This document shows positions 34,034 to 43,118 of a DNA stretch of 64,000 nucleotides, piece by piece. The notes under the pieces were generated by a model. The model was given only the letters and a program-made list of their open reading frames with translations, had not been told where the DNA came from and made no database searches. The position numbers were made by a program, and so were the translations under genes. Where the stretch lies: the NCBI GenBank assembly GCA_965200175.1, contig OZ241345.1, forward strand, positions 3,410,001 to 3,474,000, in the 5' to 3' direction. The DNA is from Azophilus sp026709365. Its GTDB lineage: Bacteria; Pseudomonadota; Gammaproteobacteria; Pseudomonadales; Azotimanducaceae. The number at the start of each line of letters is the position of its first letter. The stretch's first letter is position 1.

Positions 34034-35578
34034 ATGAACGAGGCCCGGCGCAACGCTTGGCTGGTTCGGCTGCTGGATCGGGTCGAGGCGCTCGGCAACC
34101 GGCTGCCGGATCCGGCGGTGCTGTTCCTGGCGCTGCTGATCGCCGTCTGGGTGCTCTCGGCGGCGTTGGCGCAGTTCAGCTATTCGCACATTGATCCGCG
34201 CACCGGCGCGCCGCTGGAAATCCAAAACCTGGCCACGCCCAGCCAACTCACACAGTTCCTGTCCGGCATGGTCGCCACTTTCGTCGGCTTTCATCCCCTC
34301 GGTGTGGTGCTGATCGCCATGCTTGGCATCGGCGTCGCCGATCACACGGGCTTCATCCGCACCGGCCTGAAGGCGCTGATGAACATGACGTCCAAGGCGG
34401 TGGTCACGCCCATGCTGCTGCTGATCGCCATCATCAGCCACACCGCAGTGGATGCCGGCTACGTGCTGGTGATCCCGCTCGGCGCGGTGATGTTCCAGGC
34501 TGCGGGACGCCATCCGCTGGCCGGCATCGCCGCCGCCTTCGCCGGAGTGTCAGGGGGCTTCAGCGCCAACTTCGTCCCTTCCGCGCTCGACCCGATGCTG
34601 CAGGGCATCACCCAGGCAGGGGCGCAGATCATCGATCCGGACATCCAGCTGAATCCCTTGAACAACTGGTTCTTCACCTCCGCCTCCACGGCGCTCATCG
34701 TCGGGCTCGGCTGGTACCTGACCGACCGGGTGATCGAGCCGCGCCTGTCCGGGACGGCGCTGGACGGCGACTTGGCCCAAGCGCCCGAGCTTGATCCCCT
34801 GACCGTCGATGAGCGGCGAGGCTTGAACGCGGCCTTGGCGGCGATGGGGTTGGCGCTCCTCGCGCTGTTGGTCAGCGCGCTCCCGGAGAGTTCCGCCTGG
34901 CGGTCAGCGGACGGCCAGCTGACGGCCGGCACCGCGCCGCTGATGCGCAGCATCGTGCCGCTCATCTTCCTCGTCTTCCTGATCCCCGGCGTCGTCTTCG
35001 GCTACGTCGCCAAGACCGTCACCGGCCACCGGGACCTCATCGCCGGCATGACCCAAGCGATGAGCGGCCTCGCCTACTATCTGGTGATGGCGTTTTTCGC
35101 CTCGCTCTTCATCGCCGAGTTCGGGCGCTCCAACCTCGGCGCCCTGATCGCGCTGGAGGGCGCTGCGCTGCTCAAGGCGGCGGCGCTGCCCGCCTTCATC
35201 ACGGTGGTGGGCGTGATCCTGATCACCGGGGCGGTGAACCTTTTCGTCGGCTCCGCCTCCGCGAAGTGGGCGCTGCTGGCGCCGATCCTGGTGCCCATGC
35301 TGATGCAGCTCGGCCTGTCCCCGGACCTCACCCAAGCGGCCTACCGGGTGGGCGACTCCGCCACCAACATCATCACGCCGCTCATGCCCTACTTCCCCTT
35401 GGTGGTGGTCTTCTGCCAGCGATACGTCAAGGACGCCGGCATCGGCACCGTGCTGTCCATGATGCTGCCCTACGCCATCGTCTTTATGGTCGCCTGGACC
35501 GGCTTCCTGCTCGCCTATTGGGCGCTTGGCCTGCCCTTGGGGCTGCAGGCCAGCTATGGCTACCAGCCCAGCGCTTGA
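34034..35578 (+). CDS. AbgT-family transporter
   Basis: 514 residues from the ATG at 34034, preceded by GAGG; a TTG at 34019 would add five residues. At least ten hydrophobic segments. Family signatures include LPDPAVLFLALLIAVWVLSA, ADHTGFIRTGLKALM, GGFSANFVPSALDPMLQGIT and GDSATNIITPLMPYFPLV. AbgT relatives carry p-aminobenzoyl-glutamate in or act as sulfonamide/antimetabolite efflux pumps, driven by the proton gradient; substrate cannot be read here. The 3' end overlaps the convergent serB by 19 bases. Confidence 0.92.
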   Translation: MNEARRNAWLVRLLDRVEALGNRLPDPAVLFLALLIAVWVLSAALAQFSYSHIDPRTGAPLEIQNLATPSQLTQFLSGMVATFVGFHPLGVVLIAMLGIGVADHTGFIRTGLKALMNMTSKAVVTPMLLLIAIISHTAVDAGYVLVIPLGAVMFQAAGRHPLAGIAAAFAGVSGGFSANFVPSALDPMLQGITQAGAQIIDPDIQLNPLNNWFFTSASTALIVGLGWYLTDRVIEPRLSGTALDGDLAQAPELDPLTVDERRGLNAALAAMGLALLALLVSALPESSAWRSADGQLTAGTAPLMRSIVPLIFLVFLIPGVVFGYVAKTVTGHRDLIAGMTQAMSGLAYYLVMAFFASLFIAEFGRSNLGALIALEGAALLKAAALPAFITVVGVILITGAVNLFVGSASAKWALLAPILVPMLMQLGLSPDLTQAAYRVGDSATNIITPLMPYFPLVVVFCQRYVKDAGIGTVLSMMLPYAIVFMVAWTGFLLAYWALGLPLGLQASYGYQPSA

Positions 35579-36789
35579 TCAATGTCCCGGTCGCTGAAGC
35601 CCATCAGGTAGAGCACCGAATCGAGTCCGAAGTTGGAGATGGCGTGGCTGGCGGTGCGGCGCACCACGGGCTTGGCATGGTAGGCGACGCCGAGGCCGGC
35701 GGCGCTGAGCATGGGCAGGTCGTTGGCGCCGTCGCCAACCGCGATGGTCTGCGCCAAGCGAATGCCCTCCTGCTGCGCGATGCGGCGCAGCAGTGCGGCC
35801 TTGCGCTCCGCGTCGATGATCTCGCCGCGCACCTGGCCAGTGACCAGGCCATCCTTGACTTCGAGCTCGTTGGCAAACACGTAGTCGATGCCGAGACGGG
35901 CCTTGAGCCGCTCGCCGACGTACTGGAACCCCCCCGACAGGATCGCCGTCCGATAGCCGAAGTGGCGCAGGGCCTTGAGCAGCCGGCCGGCGCCCGGGTT
36001 GAGCACGGCGGTGTCGGCCACTTCGTGCAGCGTCGCCGCAGGCATGCCGGCCAACAGGGCGGCGCGGGCGCGGAAGCTGGCCTTGAAGTCCATCTCGCCG
36101 GCCATGGCGCGGCGGGTGATGGCGCTGACTTCGCGGCCGACGCCATGCCGCCGGGCCAGCTCGTCCATGACCTCCACGCCGATCAGGGTCGAGTCCATGT
36201 CAAAGGCGACCAGCCGCCGGTTGCGGCGAAAGACCGTGTCCTCATGCAAGCTGAAGTCGAAGGCGAGTTCCGCCGCTGCCGCCATGAGATCAGCCTGCAG
36301 CGCCTCGGGTTTGGCCAAGGCGCCGCGCACCCGCATTTCGGCGCACAGGCGCTTGGGCGCCGCCGGCTCGCCAAGCGGCAGCCGGCCGGACAAGCGCCGC
36401 ACCGTGTCGATGTTCAGGCCGTTCCGGTGCGTGAGCGAACTGACGGCGCTCAGCACCGCCGTGGCATCGCCGCGCATCAGCAGGGTGATCACGCGGCGCG
36501 GTTGGCCCGAGCCTGCCGCCCACTCGCAGTAGTCGTCCGCAGACACTGCGCGCGATTCAACAAGGGCGCCGGTTTGCGCGGCGAGCGCATCGAGCGCTCC
36601 CCGCAGCTTGCCCGCTTCGCCGACGCCCGGCAGATGCACCAGCAAGCCCAGGGCCAGCTCCTCATGAATGACGGCTTGGCCGATGTCGAGCACCTGCGCT
36701 TGATATCGCGCCAGCAGGGATGTCAACATCGACATCAATCCGGGCTGGTCCTTGCCGGACACCGTCACCAATGCAATCTCGGCGGCCAA
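35560..36789 (-). CDS. serB: Phosphoserine phosphatase with two ACT-like regulatory domains
   Basis: 409 residues from a TTG start, longer than the E. coli enzyme (322). Residues 1-185 form two ACT-like domains (IALVTVSGKDQPGLMSMLTS; RRVITLLMRGDATAVLSAVS). The HAD domain has the nucleophile motif AFDMDSTLIGVEVMDELA, motif II ILSGGF and motif IV VGDGANDLPML. It makes serine from phosphoserine. The long double-ACT form is known from Pseudomonas and mycobacteria, where serine can regulate it. It is divergent from the ytjB-like gene, as in E. coli. Confidence 0.96.
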   Translation of the reverse strand: MAAEIALVTVSGKDQPGLMSMLTSLLARYQAQVLDIGQAVIHEELALGLLVHLPGVGEAGKLRGALDALAAQTGALVESRAVSADDYCEWAAGSGQPRRVITLLMRGDATAVLSAVSSLTHRNGLNIDTVRRLSGRLPLGEPAAPKRLCAEMRVRGALAKPEALQADLMAAAAELAFDFSLHEDTVFRRNRRLVAFDMDSTLIGVEVMDELARRHGVGREVSAITRRAMAGEMDFKASFRARAALLAGMPAATLHEVADTAVLNPGAGRLLKALRHFGYRTAILSGGFQYVGERLKARLGIDYVFANELEVKDGLVTGQVRGEIIDAERKAALLRRIAQQEGIRLAQTIAVGDGANDLPMLSAAGLGVAYHAKPVVRRTASHAISNFGLDSVLYLMGFSDRDIDQALGW

Positions 36790-36815
36790 TCGATCAATCC
36801 AAGGATGGAAGTCAA

Positions 36816-37895
36816 TTGACGCTATCCCGTTGGCTTCGGCAGGTCAATTCCAGTTTCGTCCAAACCCTCGCGGTGGCGGCCTTGACGGCCTTGTTCGTGT
36901 TCCTGGTCTGGCGCAATGCTCCCGTCGGCGCAGTCGATGGGGGCACCTTGGGTCCGCAGTTGGCAGCCGTCGCGGCCGCCGCCAGCGTGGACGGCTTGAT
37001 GGAGCGGGACTACATCGAGCTTGGCGTCATCGCCAACCGCATGGCCGCCGTGGACGGCGTTAGCGGCGTCGCCATATATCGGCTTGACGGCAGCTTGCTG
37101 GCGACCGCCGGCGAAGGGGGGCAAGGCATTCCGTTCACCGAGGAGATCGTCTTCGACGGCCAGTTGGTGGGCCTGGCCAGGGTCACGCTCGATGCGCCCC
37201 CGGCCAAGGTGGACTGGAACCGCGCAGCGCTCACCGCAGCCGGCATCGTGGGCCTGCCCCTCCTGGTTGCTTGGGCCAGCCGCCTTCCGGCCATCCGAGG
37301 CCGCCGCAAGGGCCAGGCGACCCAGCAGGCAGCCCACTACCTGCTGGCGGCCACCCTGCGCAGCGGCCTGCCGCCGGACTCGGACATCCAGCGCCGAGCC
37401 CTGAATCAAGGATTGCGCCTCGCGAATCGGGTGGCCGCGCTGTACCGCGCCGAATGCCAGCTGTTGCCCGGCGAAGGCCTGATCATGACCTTCAGGCCGG
37501 GCGCAACGGGCCGCGACCGCGCTTTCCGAACACTCTGCGCCGCCTTCCTGATGGCGGACGGCCTGATTCGGCTGCCGCAGCCCTCGGGCTGGACGGTGGG
37601 GGTGCAGTCCGCGGCGTTTGAGCAAACCCGAGGGGCCAAGCCTGCCTGCGTAGTTGACGCCACGCTGCTGGCATCCTTGGCCGGCCCGGGGATCATAGCC
37701 GTCAGCGATGCCTTTCTTGCCGATGTGCGGGAGCCGAGCCGCATCCGCGCCGAACCGCTGGCGCACCCCATGCTGCGCAAGCTGATGGCGCAGGACAAGT
37801 CCTGCCACGTGGTGACTGGCCTAGCGCCAGCGATCAAGGTGCTCATTGACCATCAAGTGGACCGTTTGATCGGATCGGTGGCCAGAGCCACTTAG
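36816..37895 (+). CDS. AhpA/YtjB (SMP)-like membrane protein
   Basis: 359 residues from a TTG at 36816 with a GGAAG-like site before it; the upstream part of the frame is antisense to serB. One transmembrane helix near the N terminus (TLAVAALTALFVFLVWRNA), an extracytoplasmic segment of about 110 residues with VSGVAIYRLDGSLLATAGE and GQLVGLARVTLD, a second helix (RAALTAAGIVGLPLLVAWAS), and a cytoplasmic C-terminal part. Layout and divergence from serB fit the YtjB/SMP family, but the C-terminal part is longer than in E. coli. Function unknown; a membrane sensor-like role is only suggested by topology. Confidence 0.75.
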   Translation: MTLSRWLRQVNSSFVQTLAVAALTALFVFLVWRNAPVGAVDGGTLGPQLAAVAAAASVDGLMERDYIELGVIANRMAAVDGVSGVAIYRLDGSLLATAGEGGQGIPFTEEIVFDGQLVGLARVTLDAPPAKVDWNRAALTAAGIVGLPLLVAWASRLPAIRGRRKGQATQQAAHYLLAATLRSGLPPDSDIQRRALNQGLRLANRVAALYRAECQLLPGEGLIMTFRPGATGRDRAFRTLCAAFLMADGLIRLPQPSGWTVGVQSAAFEQTRGAKPACVVDATLLASLAGPGIIAVSDAFLADVREPSRIRAEPLAHPMLRKLMAQDKSCHVVTGLAPAIKVLIDHQVDRLIGSVARAT

Positions 37896-38042
37896 TGCTC
37901 CGTCAACCCCAAGCAGACGGGTTTGCCCGTCGCACATCACGAAACGGCGATTTCCCACGCCGATTGCGGAGATTGGCCCAAGACAGCGAACGCGCCAAAA
38001 GGCCAAATGACCTCCCTTGATCATCCAGCCATCACAGGAGGC

Positions 38043-38048
38043 TATAAT
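38043..38048 (+). promoter_or_regulatory. -10 element upstream of the small coiled-coil membrane gene
   Basis: Perfect TATAAT 31 bases before the ATG at 38079. TTGATC upstream is 20 bases away, wider than usual, so the -35 is uncertain. A short hairpin, gacggg-tttg-cccgtc (37916-37931), lies between this and the preceding gene. Confidence 0.5.
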
Positions 38049-38078
38049 CATGAAACGCGCAGTTGATGGATAGGCGCC

Positions 38079-38360
38079 ATGACCGAGGATCTCGAAGCGG
38101 CGGGGTTTTCTCGCCAGCAATCCGAAGCGACGATTCGGGCCATCGCCAACTCGATTGAGAAGTTCGCTGTGACTCCGGAGGTGCTGCGAGAGGCTCTTCG
38201 CGAGCAATCCGAGGAAACCAGAGCACTTTTCGATGAGTTTCGCACAGAGTTTCGGACCGAGCTCCGGGCGGTTTCATCGCGTCTGTTCACGCTGACGCTG
38301 TCGCTGGCGGTTGGCGTCATCGCGCTGCTCGGCACTTTCGTTGCCAGCCAGTGGCCCTAA
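38079..38360 (+). CDS. Small coiled-coil protein with C-terminal membrane helix
   Basis: 93 residues. Residues 1-68 are helical and charged, with a coiled-coil pattern (EETRALFDEFRTEFRTELRA), then one hydrophobic helix (LFTLTLSLAVGVIALLGTFV) at the C terminus. Shape resembles DUF1640-like coiled-coil anchors. A promoter-like TATAAT lies upstream and the gene ends 21 bases before mnmG, so it may be cotranscribed with it. No specific function can be given. Confidence 0.65.
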   Translation: MTEDLEAAGFSRQQSEATIRAIANSIEKFAVTPEVLREALREQSEETRALFDEFRTEFRTELRAVSSRLFTLTLSLAVGVIALLGTFVASQWP

Positions 38361-38381
38361 ACCCGGGGAAGGCCAGTTTCC

Positions 38382-40262
38382 ATGCAGCATCCAGAGTCCT
38401 TTGACGTCATCGTCGTCGGCGGTGGTCACGCCGGTTGCGAAGCGGCGCTGGCGGCCGCACGAACCGGGGCCAGCACCCTGCTGCTCACCCAGAGCATTGA
38501 GACCATCGGCCAGATGTCCTGCAACCCTGCCATCGGCGGCATTGGCAAGAGCCACTTGGTGCGTGAAATCGATGCCCTCGACGGCGCCATGGCCCGAGCG
38601 GCGGACTTGGCGGGCATCCAGTTTCGGGTGCTGAACGCCAGCAAGGGTCCGGCGGTAAGGGCGACGCGGGCCCAGGCCGACCGCAACCTCTACCGCAACG
38701 CCATGCGCTCGATCATCGAGCAACAGGAGAATCTGCACCTCTTCCAGCAATCGGCGGTCGATCTCCTGGTGAGCGACGGCGCCGTTGGCGGCGTGGTCAC
38801 CGCGATGGGGCTCAGCTTCCGCGCCGACGCCGTGGTGCTGACCACCGGCACCTTCCTCGGCGGGCGCATCCACATCGGCCTGGAGAACCATCCCGGTGGA
38901 CGCGCCGGGGATGCGCCGTCCAACGCCCTCGCCGAGCGGCTGCGGGGGCTGCCGTTCCGCGTCGGGCGGCTGAAGACCGGCACGCCGCCGCGCCTGGACC
39001 GGCGCAGCATCGACTTTGCCCAGCTCGCCGAACAACCGGGCGATGCGCCGACGCCGAGCCTGTCGTTCCTGCCGCAGCGGCAGCCGCAGCAGGTCTCCTG
39101 CTTCATCGCGGAAACCAACCCGAATACCCACGGGATCATTCGCCGGGCCCTCGACCGCAGCCCGCTGCACAGCGGCGCCATCAAGGGCGCAGGACCGCGC
39201 TACTGCCCAAGCATCGAGGACAAGGTGGTGCGCTTCGCCGACCGCGCCCGTCACCAGATTTTCGTCGAGCCGGAGGGCCTGGCTTCGGGCGAGCTCTATC
39301 CGAACGGCATTTCGACCAGCCTGCCGTTCGACGCGCAATTGGCGCTGGTGCGCTCCATCAAGGGTTTTGAAGCCGCCCGCATCACCCGCCCCGGCTACGC
39401 CATCGAGTACGACTACTTCGACCCGCGCGACCTGCGCCATTCGCTGGAGACCAAGCCAGTCGCCGGACTGTTCTTCGCCGGGCAGATCAACGGCACCACC
39501 GGCTACGAGGAGGCCGCCGCCCAGGGCTTGCTCGCCGGCCTGAACGCCGCCCGCAAGGCGGCTGGCCTTGGGGCATGGCATCCGCAACGCGATGAAGCCT
39601 ATCTGGGCGTCATGATCGACGACCTCATCAACCACGGCGCCAATGAACCCTACCGAATGTTCACCAGCCGCGCCGAATTCCGCCTGCGGCTGCGCGAGGA
39701 CAACGCCGACGCCCGGCTGACCGCCAAGGGTCGGGAGCTCGGCCTCGTAGGCAACGCCCGCTGGCAGGCCTTCACCGCCAAGCAGGCCCGGCGCAAGCGG
39801 CTGCTGGCATTCCTGGCCGAAACGCCGGTCAAGCCCGGTGCGCCGCTCGCCGCCCGGCTCGAAGCCCAGGGCGGGAAGCCCATCTCCGAGTCCATCCGCC
39901 TGGTCGAGTACTTGAAGCGCCCCGAGGCGAGCATCGACCAACTGGTCACCGTGCTCGGAGAAGACCTGCCGGGCGCCGGCCAGGACACGGAACTGCTGCG
40001 TCAAGTGGAGGCGGAGGTGAAGTACGAAGGCTACATTCGCCGCCAGGATGAGGAAATCGCCAAAATCCGCCGCCACGAAGCCATCGCCCTGCCCGCAACG
40101 CTGGACTACCGCGCCCTGCCGGGCCTATCCCGCGAGCTGCAGCAAAAGCTCTACGAGGCACAGCCGGAGAGCTTGGCCAAGGCCGCGCGGATTCCCGGCA
40201 TGACCCCGGCAGCGCTCTCCGTTTTGCTGGTGCATGCCAAGAAGCAGCGGGTTGCTGCTTAG
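38382..40262 (+). CDS. mnmG: tRNA uridine-5-carboxymethylaminomethyl modification enzyme MnmG
   Basis: 626 residues, full length. With MnmE it forms cmnm5U34 in tRNAs using FAD and methylene-tetrahydrofolate. The FAD-binding motif is VVGGGHAGCEAALAAARTGA and the signature CNPAIGGIGKSHLVREIDAL follows. GRLKTGTPPRLD and GPRYCPSIEDK, with the AGQINGTTGYEEAAAQG stretch, are further family hallmarks. mnmE is not in the window. Normally rsmG follows at once; here a ParA-like module and an IS element intervene. Confidence 0.98.
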   Translation: MQHPESFDVIVVGGGHAGCEAALAAARTGASTLLLTQSIETIGQMSCNPAIGGIGKSHLVREIDALDGAMARAADLAGIQFRVLNASKGPAVRATRAQADRNLYRNAMRSIIEQQENLHLFQQSAVDLLVSDGAVGGVVTAMGLSFRADAVVLTTGTFLGGRIHIGLENHPGGRAGDAPSNALAERLRGLPFRVGRLKTGTPPRLDRRSIDFAQLAEQPGDAPTPSLSFLPQRQPQQVSCFIAETNPNTHGIIRRALDRSPLHSGAIKGAGPRYCPSIEDKVVRFADRARHQIFVEPEGLASGELYPNGISTSLPFDAQLALVRSIKGFEAARITRPGYAIEYDYFDPRDLRHSLETKPVAGLFFAGQINGTTGYEEAAAQGLLAGLNAARKAAGLGAWHPQRDEAYLGVMIDDLINHGANEPYRMFTSRAEFRLRLREDNADARLTAKGRELGLVGNARWQAFTAKQARRKRLLAFLAETPVKPGAPLAARLEAQGGKPISESIRLVEYLKRPEASIDQLVTVLGEDLPGAGQDTELLRQVEAEVKYEGYIRRQDEEIAKIRRHEAIALPATLDYRALPGLSRELQQKLYEAQPESLAKAARIPGMTPAALSVLLVHAKKQRVAA

Positions 40263-40319
40263 GCTGCTCCAAAGTCAGTTAGGGAACCAACCTCGCCCCA
40301 ACGCCACTGGCGTCGGACA

Positions 40320-40350
40320 ACCCTTGTCGACAGCAAGGGTGCTTTGTTTG
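40320..40350 (+). terminator. Possible terminator after mnmG
   Basis: Stem acccttg / caagggt (40320-40326 and 40334-40340) with a 7-base loop, followed by gctttgttt. The T-rich tail is imperfect. A smaller palindrome, acgcca-c-tggcgt, lies just before. Confidence 0.5.
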
Positions 40351-40353
40351 CGG

Positions 40354-40845
40354 CTATCGTGGCGCTGCTGGGCTGTGTGCGCTATCGGGATAGCTGCGGA
40401 TGGCATCAGCGATTGGAGCTAGGCGCGACGGGCCGCAAAAGTTGCCGTCATCCAGTATCTTTTCCAGATCAGGCGTATCCATTGCAGCAAGAAACGAAAA
40501 GACGCGAGGAATGGCGCCGGCTCGAGACTTGGATTTGCCAAGTTTTAGCGCATGAACCCGACAGAACTCCCGGATATCGGCGAAGGCTGGGAGGAAGCGC
40601 TTTTCCTCAAACCGCTCAGCAGCTATGACCATCACTTCAGCCTTTTCCTGCGGAAGAGTCATTTTACGGACGTATTCGACCGCCGATGGTTTCCCTTTCG
40701 TTGAAGTCCGGGTACTTTTGGGCCGTGCAGGCGGAGCAAGTGGCTCGATTGAGGATTGAACGTCCGCAAGGCCGTGCAGCACCGAACTAATTCCATGGCG
40801 GTGCACTAAAGACTGTAGAGTCGCCGTTAGATCGGGCTGTTGCAT
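40354..40845 (-). CDS. Hypothetical protein, partner of the ParA-like ATPase
   Basis: 163 residues. Its ATG shares one base with the stop codon of the ParA-like gene (TGATG), so the two are translationally coupled. A basic, Pro/Thr-rich linker (PPARPKSTRTSTKGKPSA) separates a short N-terminal helical part from a C-terminal part (AFADIREFCRVHALKLGKSK, IPRVFSFLAAMDTPDLEKIL). I recognise no family. By position it could be the ParB-like or adaptor partner of the ParA protein, as in plasmid partition cassettes, but no helix-turn-helix is obvious. Confidence 0.65.
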   Translation of the reverse strand: MQQPDLTATLQSLVHRHGISSVLHGLADVQSSIEPLAPPARPKSTRTSTKGKPSAVEYVRKMTLPQEKAEVMVIAAERFEEKRFLPAFADIREFCRVHALKLGKSKSRAGAIPRVFSFLAAMDTPDLEKILDDGNFCGPSRLAPIADAIRSYPDSAHSPAAPR

Positions 40846-41696
40846 CAGGGCGAGCCCTCAAGCTGTAGGCGCGTGAAAAACTCCTCCGCAAACACCCAAA
40901 AGCGAGATGCCTTGCCCGAATAACGCCGGTCGCCTCGCATGAGCTTGGGGAAGCCCCGAGAGTGCGGAATTTCGTTGTTGAAAACATGCCAGCCGTTTCT
41001 TTCGGCCTCTTCGAGTATCTCTTGGATCGCTTGACGCTTTTCGGGTCCGCCATCGTTTCCGCCAGGGTAGAACCCGTTGTTGATCACAACACCAATCACG
41101 TCTATGCAGTGCGAAGGATTTTCGGTTCTGAACGCTGCCAAAGACTGAGCGAGCAATGGAAACCCTACAGTGGCGAAGTACTCAGGCCGCACAGGAACCA
41201 AAACGTAGCGGGACGCGTGATATGCCGCCCGGGTGAACACTGACTCCGTCGGCGGACAATCAATGAGGACGAGATCCTTGTCGGCGAAATGGCCCGCAAT
41301 GCACTGAGCAAGCACTTGGGGGTCGGGCTTGAGCGAGCGGACGAGATTGTCAGAAAAGTCGAATCTGGATGGGAGGTAGGAGAGGGTTCCGTCGGGGTAC
41401 ACTTGGCGGACGATATCCAAAGGGTCAACGAGTGTCGGTGACTCTTGGTCTCGAGTAGGAGGCCGGTATCCGTCAAAAAGTTCGACGATGGACGGATGCT
41501 TCTCCCGAAGAAACCGGCGATAGGCAGTGCGCATGTATGCTTGACTGAGGTTGGCCTGCGGATCCAAGTCAACGGCGAGAACTCGAATATCTCTGTAGGC
41601 AGCCTCCCGTCCTAGAAGCGTGGTGATGGTCGTTTTGCCCACCCCGCCCTTCATGTTTATCACTGATACGCAGACCGGGCCGCGTTCGGTTGACAT
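40845..41696 (-). CDS. ParA-like Walker ATPase (second copy, accessory)
   Basis: 283 residues from the ATG at 41696, preceded by AGGAAAGG. The deviant Walker A is INMKGGVGKTTI, Walker A' is VLAVDLDPQANLSQAYM, and Walker B is LVLIDCPPTESVFT. It is close to plasmid or integrative-element ParA proteins and clearly distinct from the chromosomal parA at 43873. Such ATPases bind DNA non-specifically and position cargo. It forms a two-gene cassette with the 163-residue gene, inserted between mnmG and rsmG on the opposite strand. Confidence 0.88.
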   Translation of the reverse strand: MSTERGPVCVSVINMKGGVGKTTITTLLGREAAYRDIRVLAVDLDPQANLSQAYMRTAYRRFLREKHPSIVELFDGYRPPTRDQESPTLVDPLDIVRQVYPDGTLSYLPSRFDFSDNLVRSLKPDPQVLAQCIAGHFADKDLVLIDCPPTESVFTRAAYHASRYVLVPVRPEYFATVGFPLLAQSLAAFRTENPSHCIDVIGVVINNGFYPGGNDGGPEKRQAIQEILEEAERNGWHVFNNEIPHSRGFPKLMRGDRRYSGKASRFWVFAEEFFTRLQLEGSP

Positions 41697-41890
41697 GGGA
41701 CCTTTCCTAGCGAATACGCTCGGTACTGTACTGGAAGGCGGAACACTCGGCAATCAGGCACACGGGCTCAAGTGCGGGCCAAAGAGAGTGGGCGCGAACC
41801 CACTGAACTGGCCTCCGCTGTGCGGGCTCAGAAACCTTTCGGAACTTCCTCCCCGGGGCTTGGGCCCATGAACTGACTGGGGGAGGGTGG

Positions 41891-41966
41891 CGCCGGGCCA
41901 TGAACGGAGGGAGCCGTAGGCGACCGGAGTTCATGGCCCGGCGGCGCGCGCTGACGCGCGCCGCCG
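41891..41966 (+). promoter_or_regulatory. Two strong hairpins upstream of the transposase gene
   Basis: Perfect 15-bp stem cgccgggccatgaac / gttcatggcccggcg (41891-41905, 41929-41943), overlapped by a second stem gcggcgcgcg-ctga-cgcgcgccgc (41941-41964). They are mutually exclusive at the shared bases. In a transposon leader such structures may limit expression from outside promoters. Confidence 0.65.
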
Positions 41967-42009
41967 GCTCAGGCATGCTTGATTCACCAAACGAACAAGG
42001 AGCCTGAGC

Positions 42010-43014
42010 ATGAAACTGTTGCACGCCTGCCCACCTTCCTGCAAGCGCCTGCGCATCGACGCCGACACGGCGGGAGCCGCCGAGGAGCGCCTGCGCGCCC
42101 TCGAACTCATCGACCGGATGGTCGCCAAGGGCATGCGCCGCGGCGACGCCCTGCGGACCGTCGGCCTGGCCAAAAGCACCTACTACGACTGGCGCAGGGC
42201 CTTCCGGCGCGGCGGCGTCCGGGCGCTCAAGCCGAGGAGCACCCGACCGCGAAGCGCCCGCCGCCGCCAGTGGAAGGACGCCGACGACCGGGCCGTGCTC
42301 AAGCTGCGCCGGGACCACCCCTACATGGGCAAGGCCAAGCTCCAGGCCATGCTGGCCAGGGACGGCGTCCGCCTGTCCGTGTCCACGGTCGGGCGCATCC
42401 TCTCCAGGGCCATCGCCGACGGGCGCATCAAGCCCGCGTCCCTCTGCGAGGGGCGCACCAAGCCCAAGCGCCGCCGAAGCTTCGACGGCGCCTGGGCGAG
42501 CCGGTGGAAGTACGGCGACAGGGCCAGGGCCCCCGGCGAGATGCTCCAGATCGACCACATGACCTACAGCCGCGACGGCCGCGCCCTCAAGGAGTTCCGC
42601 GCCGTCTGCCCCGTCACCAAGTTCATGGCCGCCCGCGTCTTCTCCCGCGCCACCGCCGGCAACGCCAAGCGCTTCCTGGAGGCCGCGCTCGAGGCCATGC
42701 CGTTCCCCGTCCGATCCATCCAGGTCGACGGCGGCAGCGAGTTCATGGCCGACTTCGAGCGCGCCTGCCAGGCCATGGGCATCCCCCTGCACGTCCTGCC
42801 GCCGCGAAGGCCACAGTGGAACGGCTGCGTCGAGCGCGCCAACCGGTCCGCAAGGATCGAGTTCTGGAACCTCTACGACGGCCCCCTCACCGTCGCCGAC
42901 GTAACCCCCAGGCTCGCCCGGCAAGAGTTCTTCCACAACTACCGGCGGCCGCATGGGGCGCTGGATTGCCGAACCCCGAACGAGTACCTTGTCGAGATCG
43001 AGGATGCTGCCTGA
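42010..43014 (+). CDS. IS481-family transposase
   Basis: 334 residues. An N-terminal helix-turn-helix (ALELIDRMVAKGMRRGDALR, then TVGLAKSTYYDW) is followed by an rve integrase core. The DDE residues are in LQIDHMTYS, IQVDGGSEF and, 35-36 residues later, GCVERANRSARIEF. NYRRPHGALDCRTPNEYL is the usual C-terminal end. GGAGCC lies before the ATG. The single-frame gene with TGT/ACA ends supports IS481 rather than the two-frame IS3 family. It appears intact and thus possibly active. Confidence 0.95.
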   Translation: MKLLHACPPSCKRLRIDADTAGAAEERLRALELIDRMVAKGMRRGDALRTVGLAKSTYYDWRRAFRRGGVRALKPRSTRPRSARRRQWKDADDRAVLKLRRDHPYMGKAKLQAMLARDGVRLSVSTVGRILSRAIADGRIKPASLCEGRTKPKRRRSFDGAWASRWKYGDRARAPGEMLQIDHMTYSRDGRALKEFRAVCPVTKFMAARVFSRATAGNAKRFLEAALEAMPFPVRSIQVDGGSEFMADFERACQAMGIPLHVLPPRRPQWNGCVERANRSARIEFWNLYDGPLTVADVTPRLARQEFFHNYRRPHGALDCRTPNEYLVEIEDAA

Positions 43015-43118
43015 TCCGGCTGGCGCAAAGTTCCGAAAGGTCCTGAGCCGGCACATCCGCTCCCCATGCCACCCCACCCGGCGTACCCTATACGCACCTG
43101 AAGTTGAGGCCCCCCTGC

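Larger units (their letters stand above)
41819..43055 (+). mobile_element. IS481-family insertion sequence, complete with 5-bp target duplication
   Basis: 1237 bp. Left end TGTGCGGGCTCAGAAACC and the reverse complement of the right end TGTGCCGGCTCAGGACC, both continuing TTTCGGAACTT, form imperfect terminal inverted repeats with TGT...ACA tips. tccgc flanks both sides (41814-41818 and 43056-43060), a 5-bp target duplication. The ends, duplication and single intact transposase indicate a recent insertion. Confidence 0.92.
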
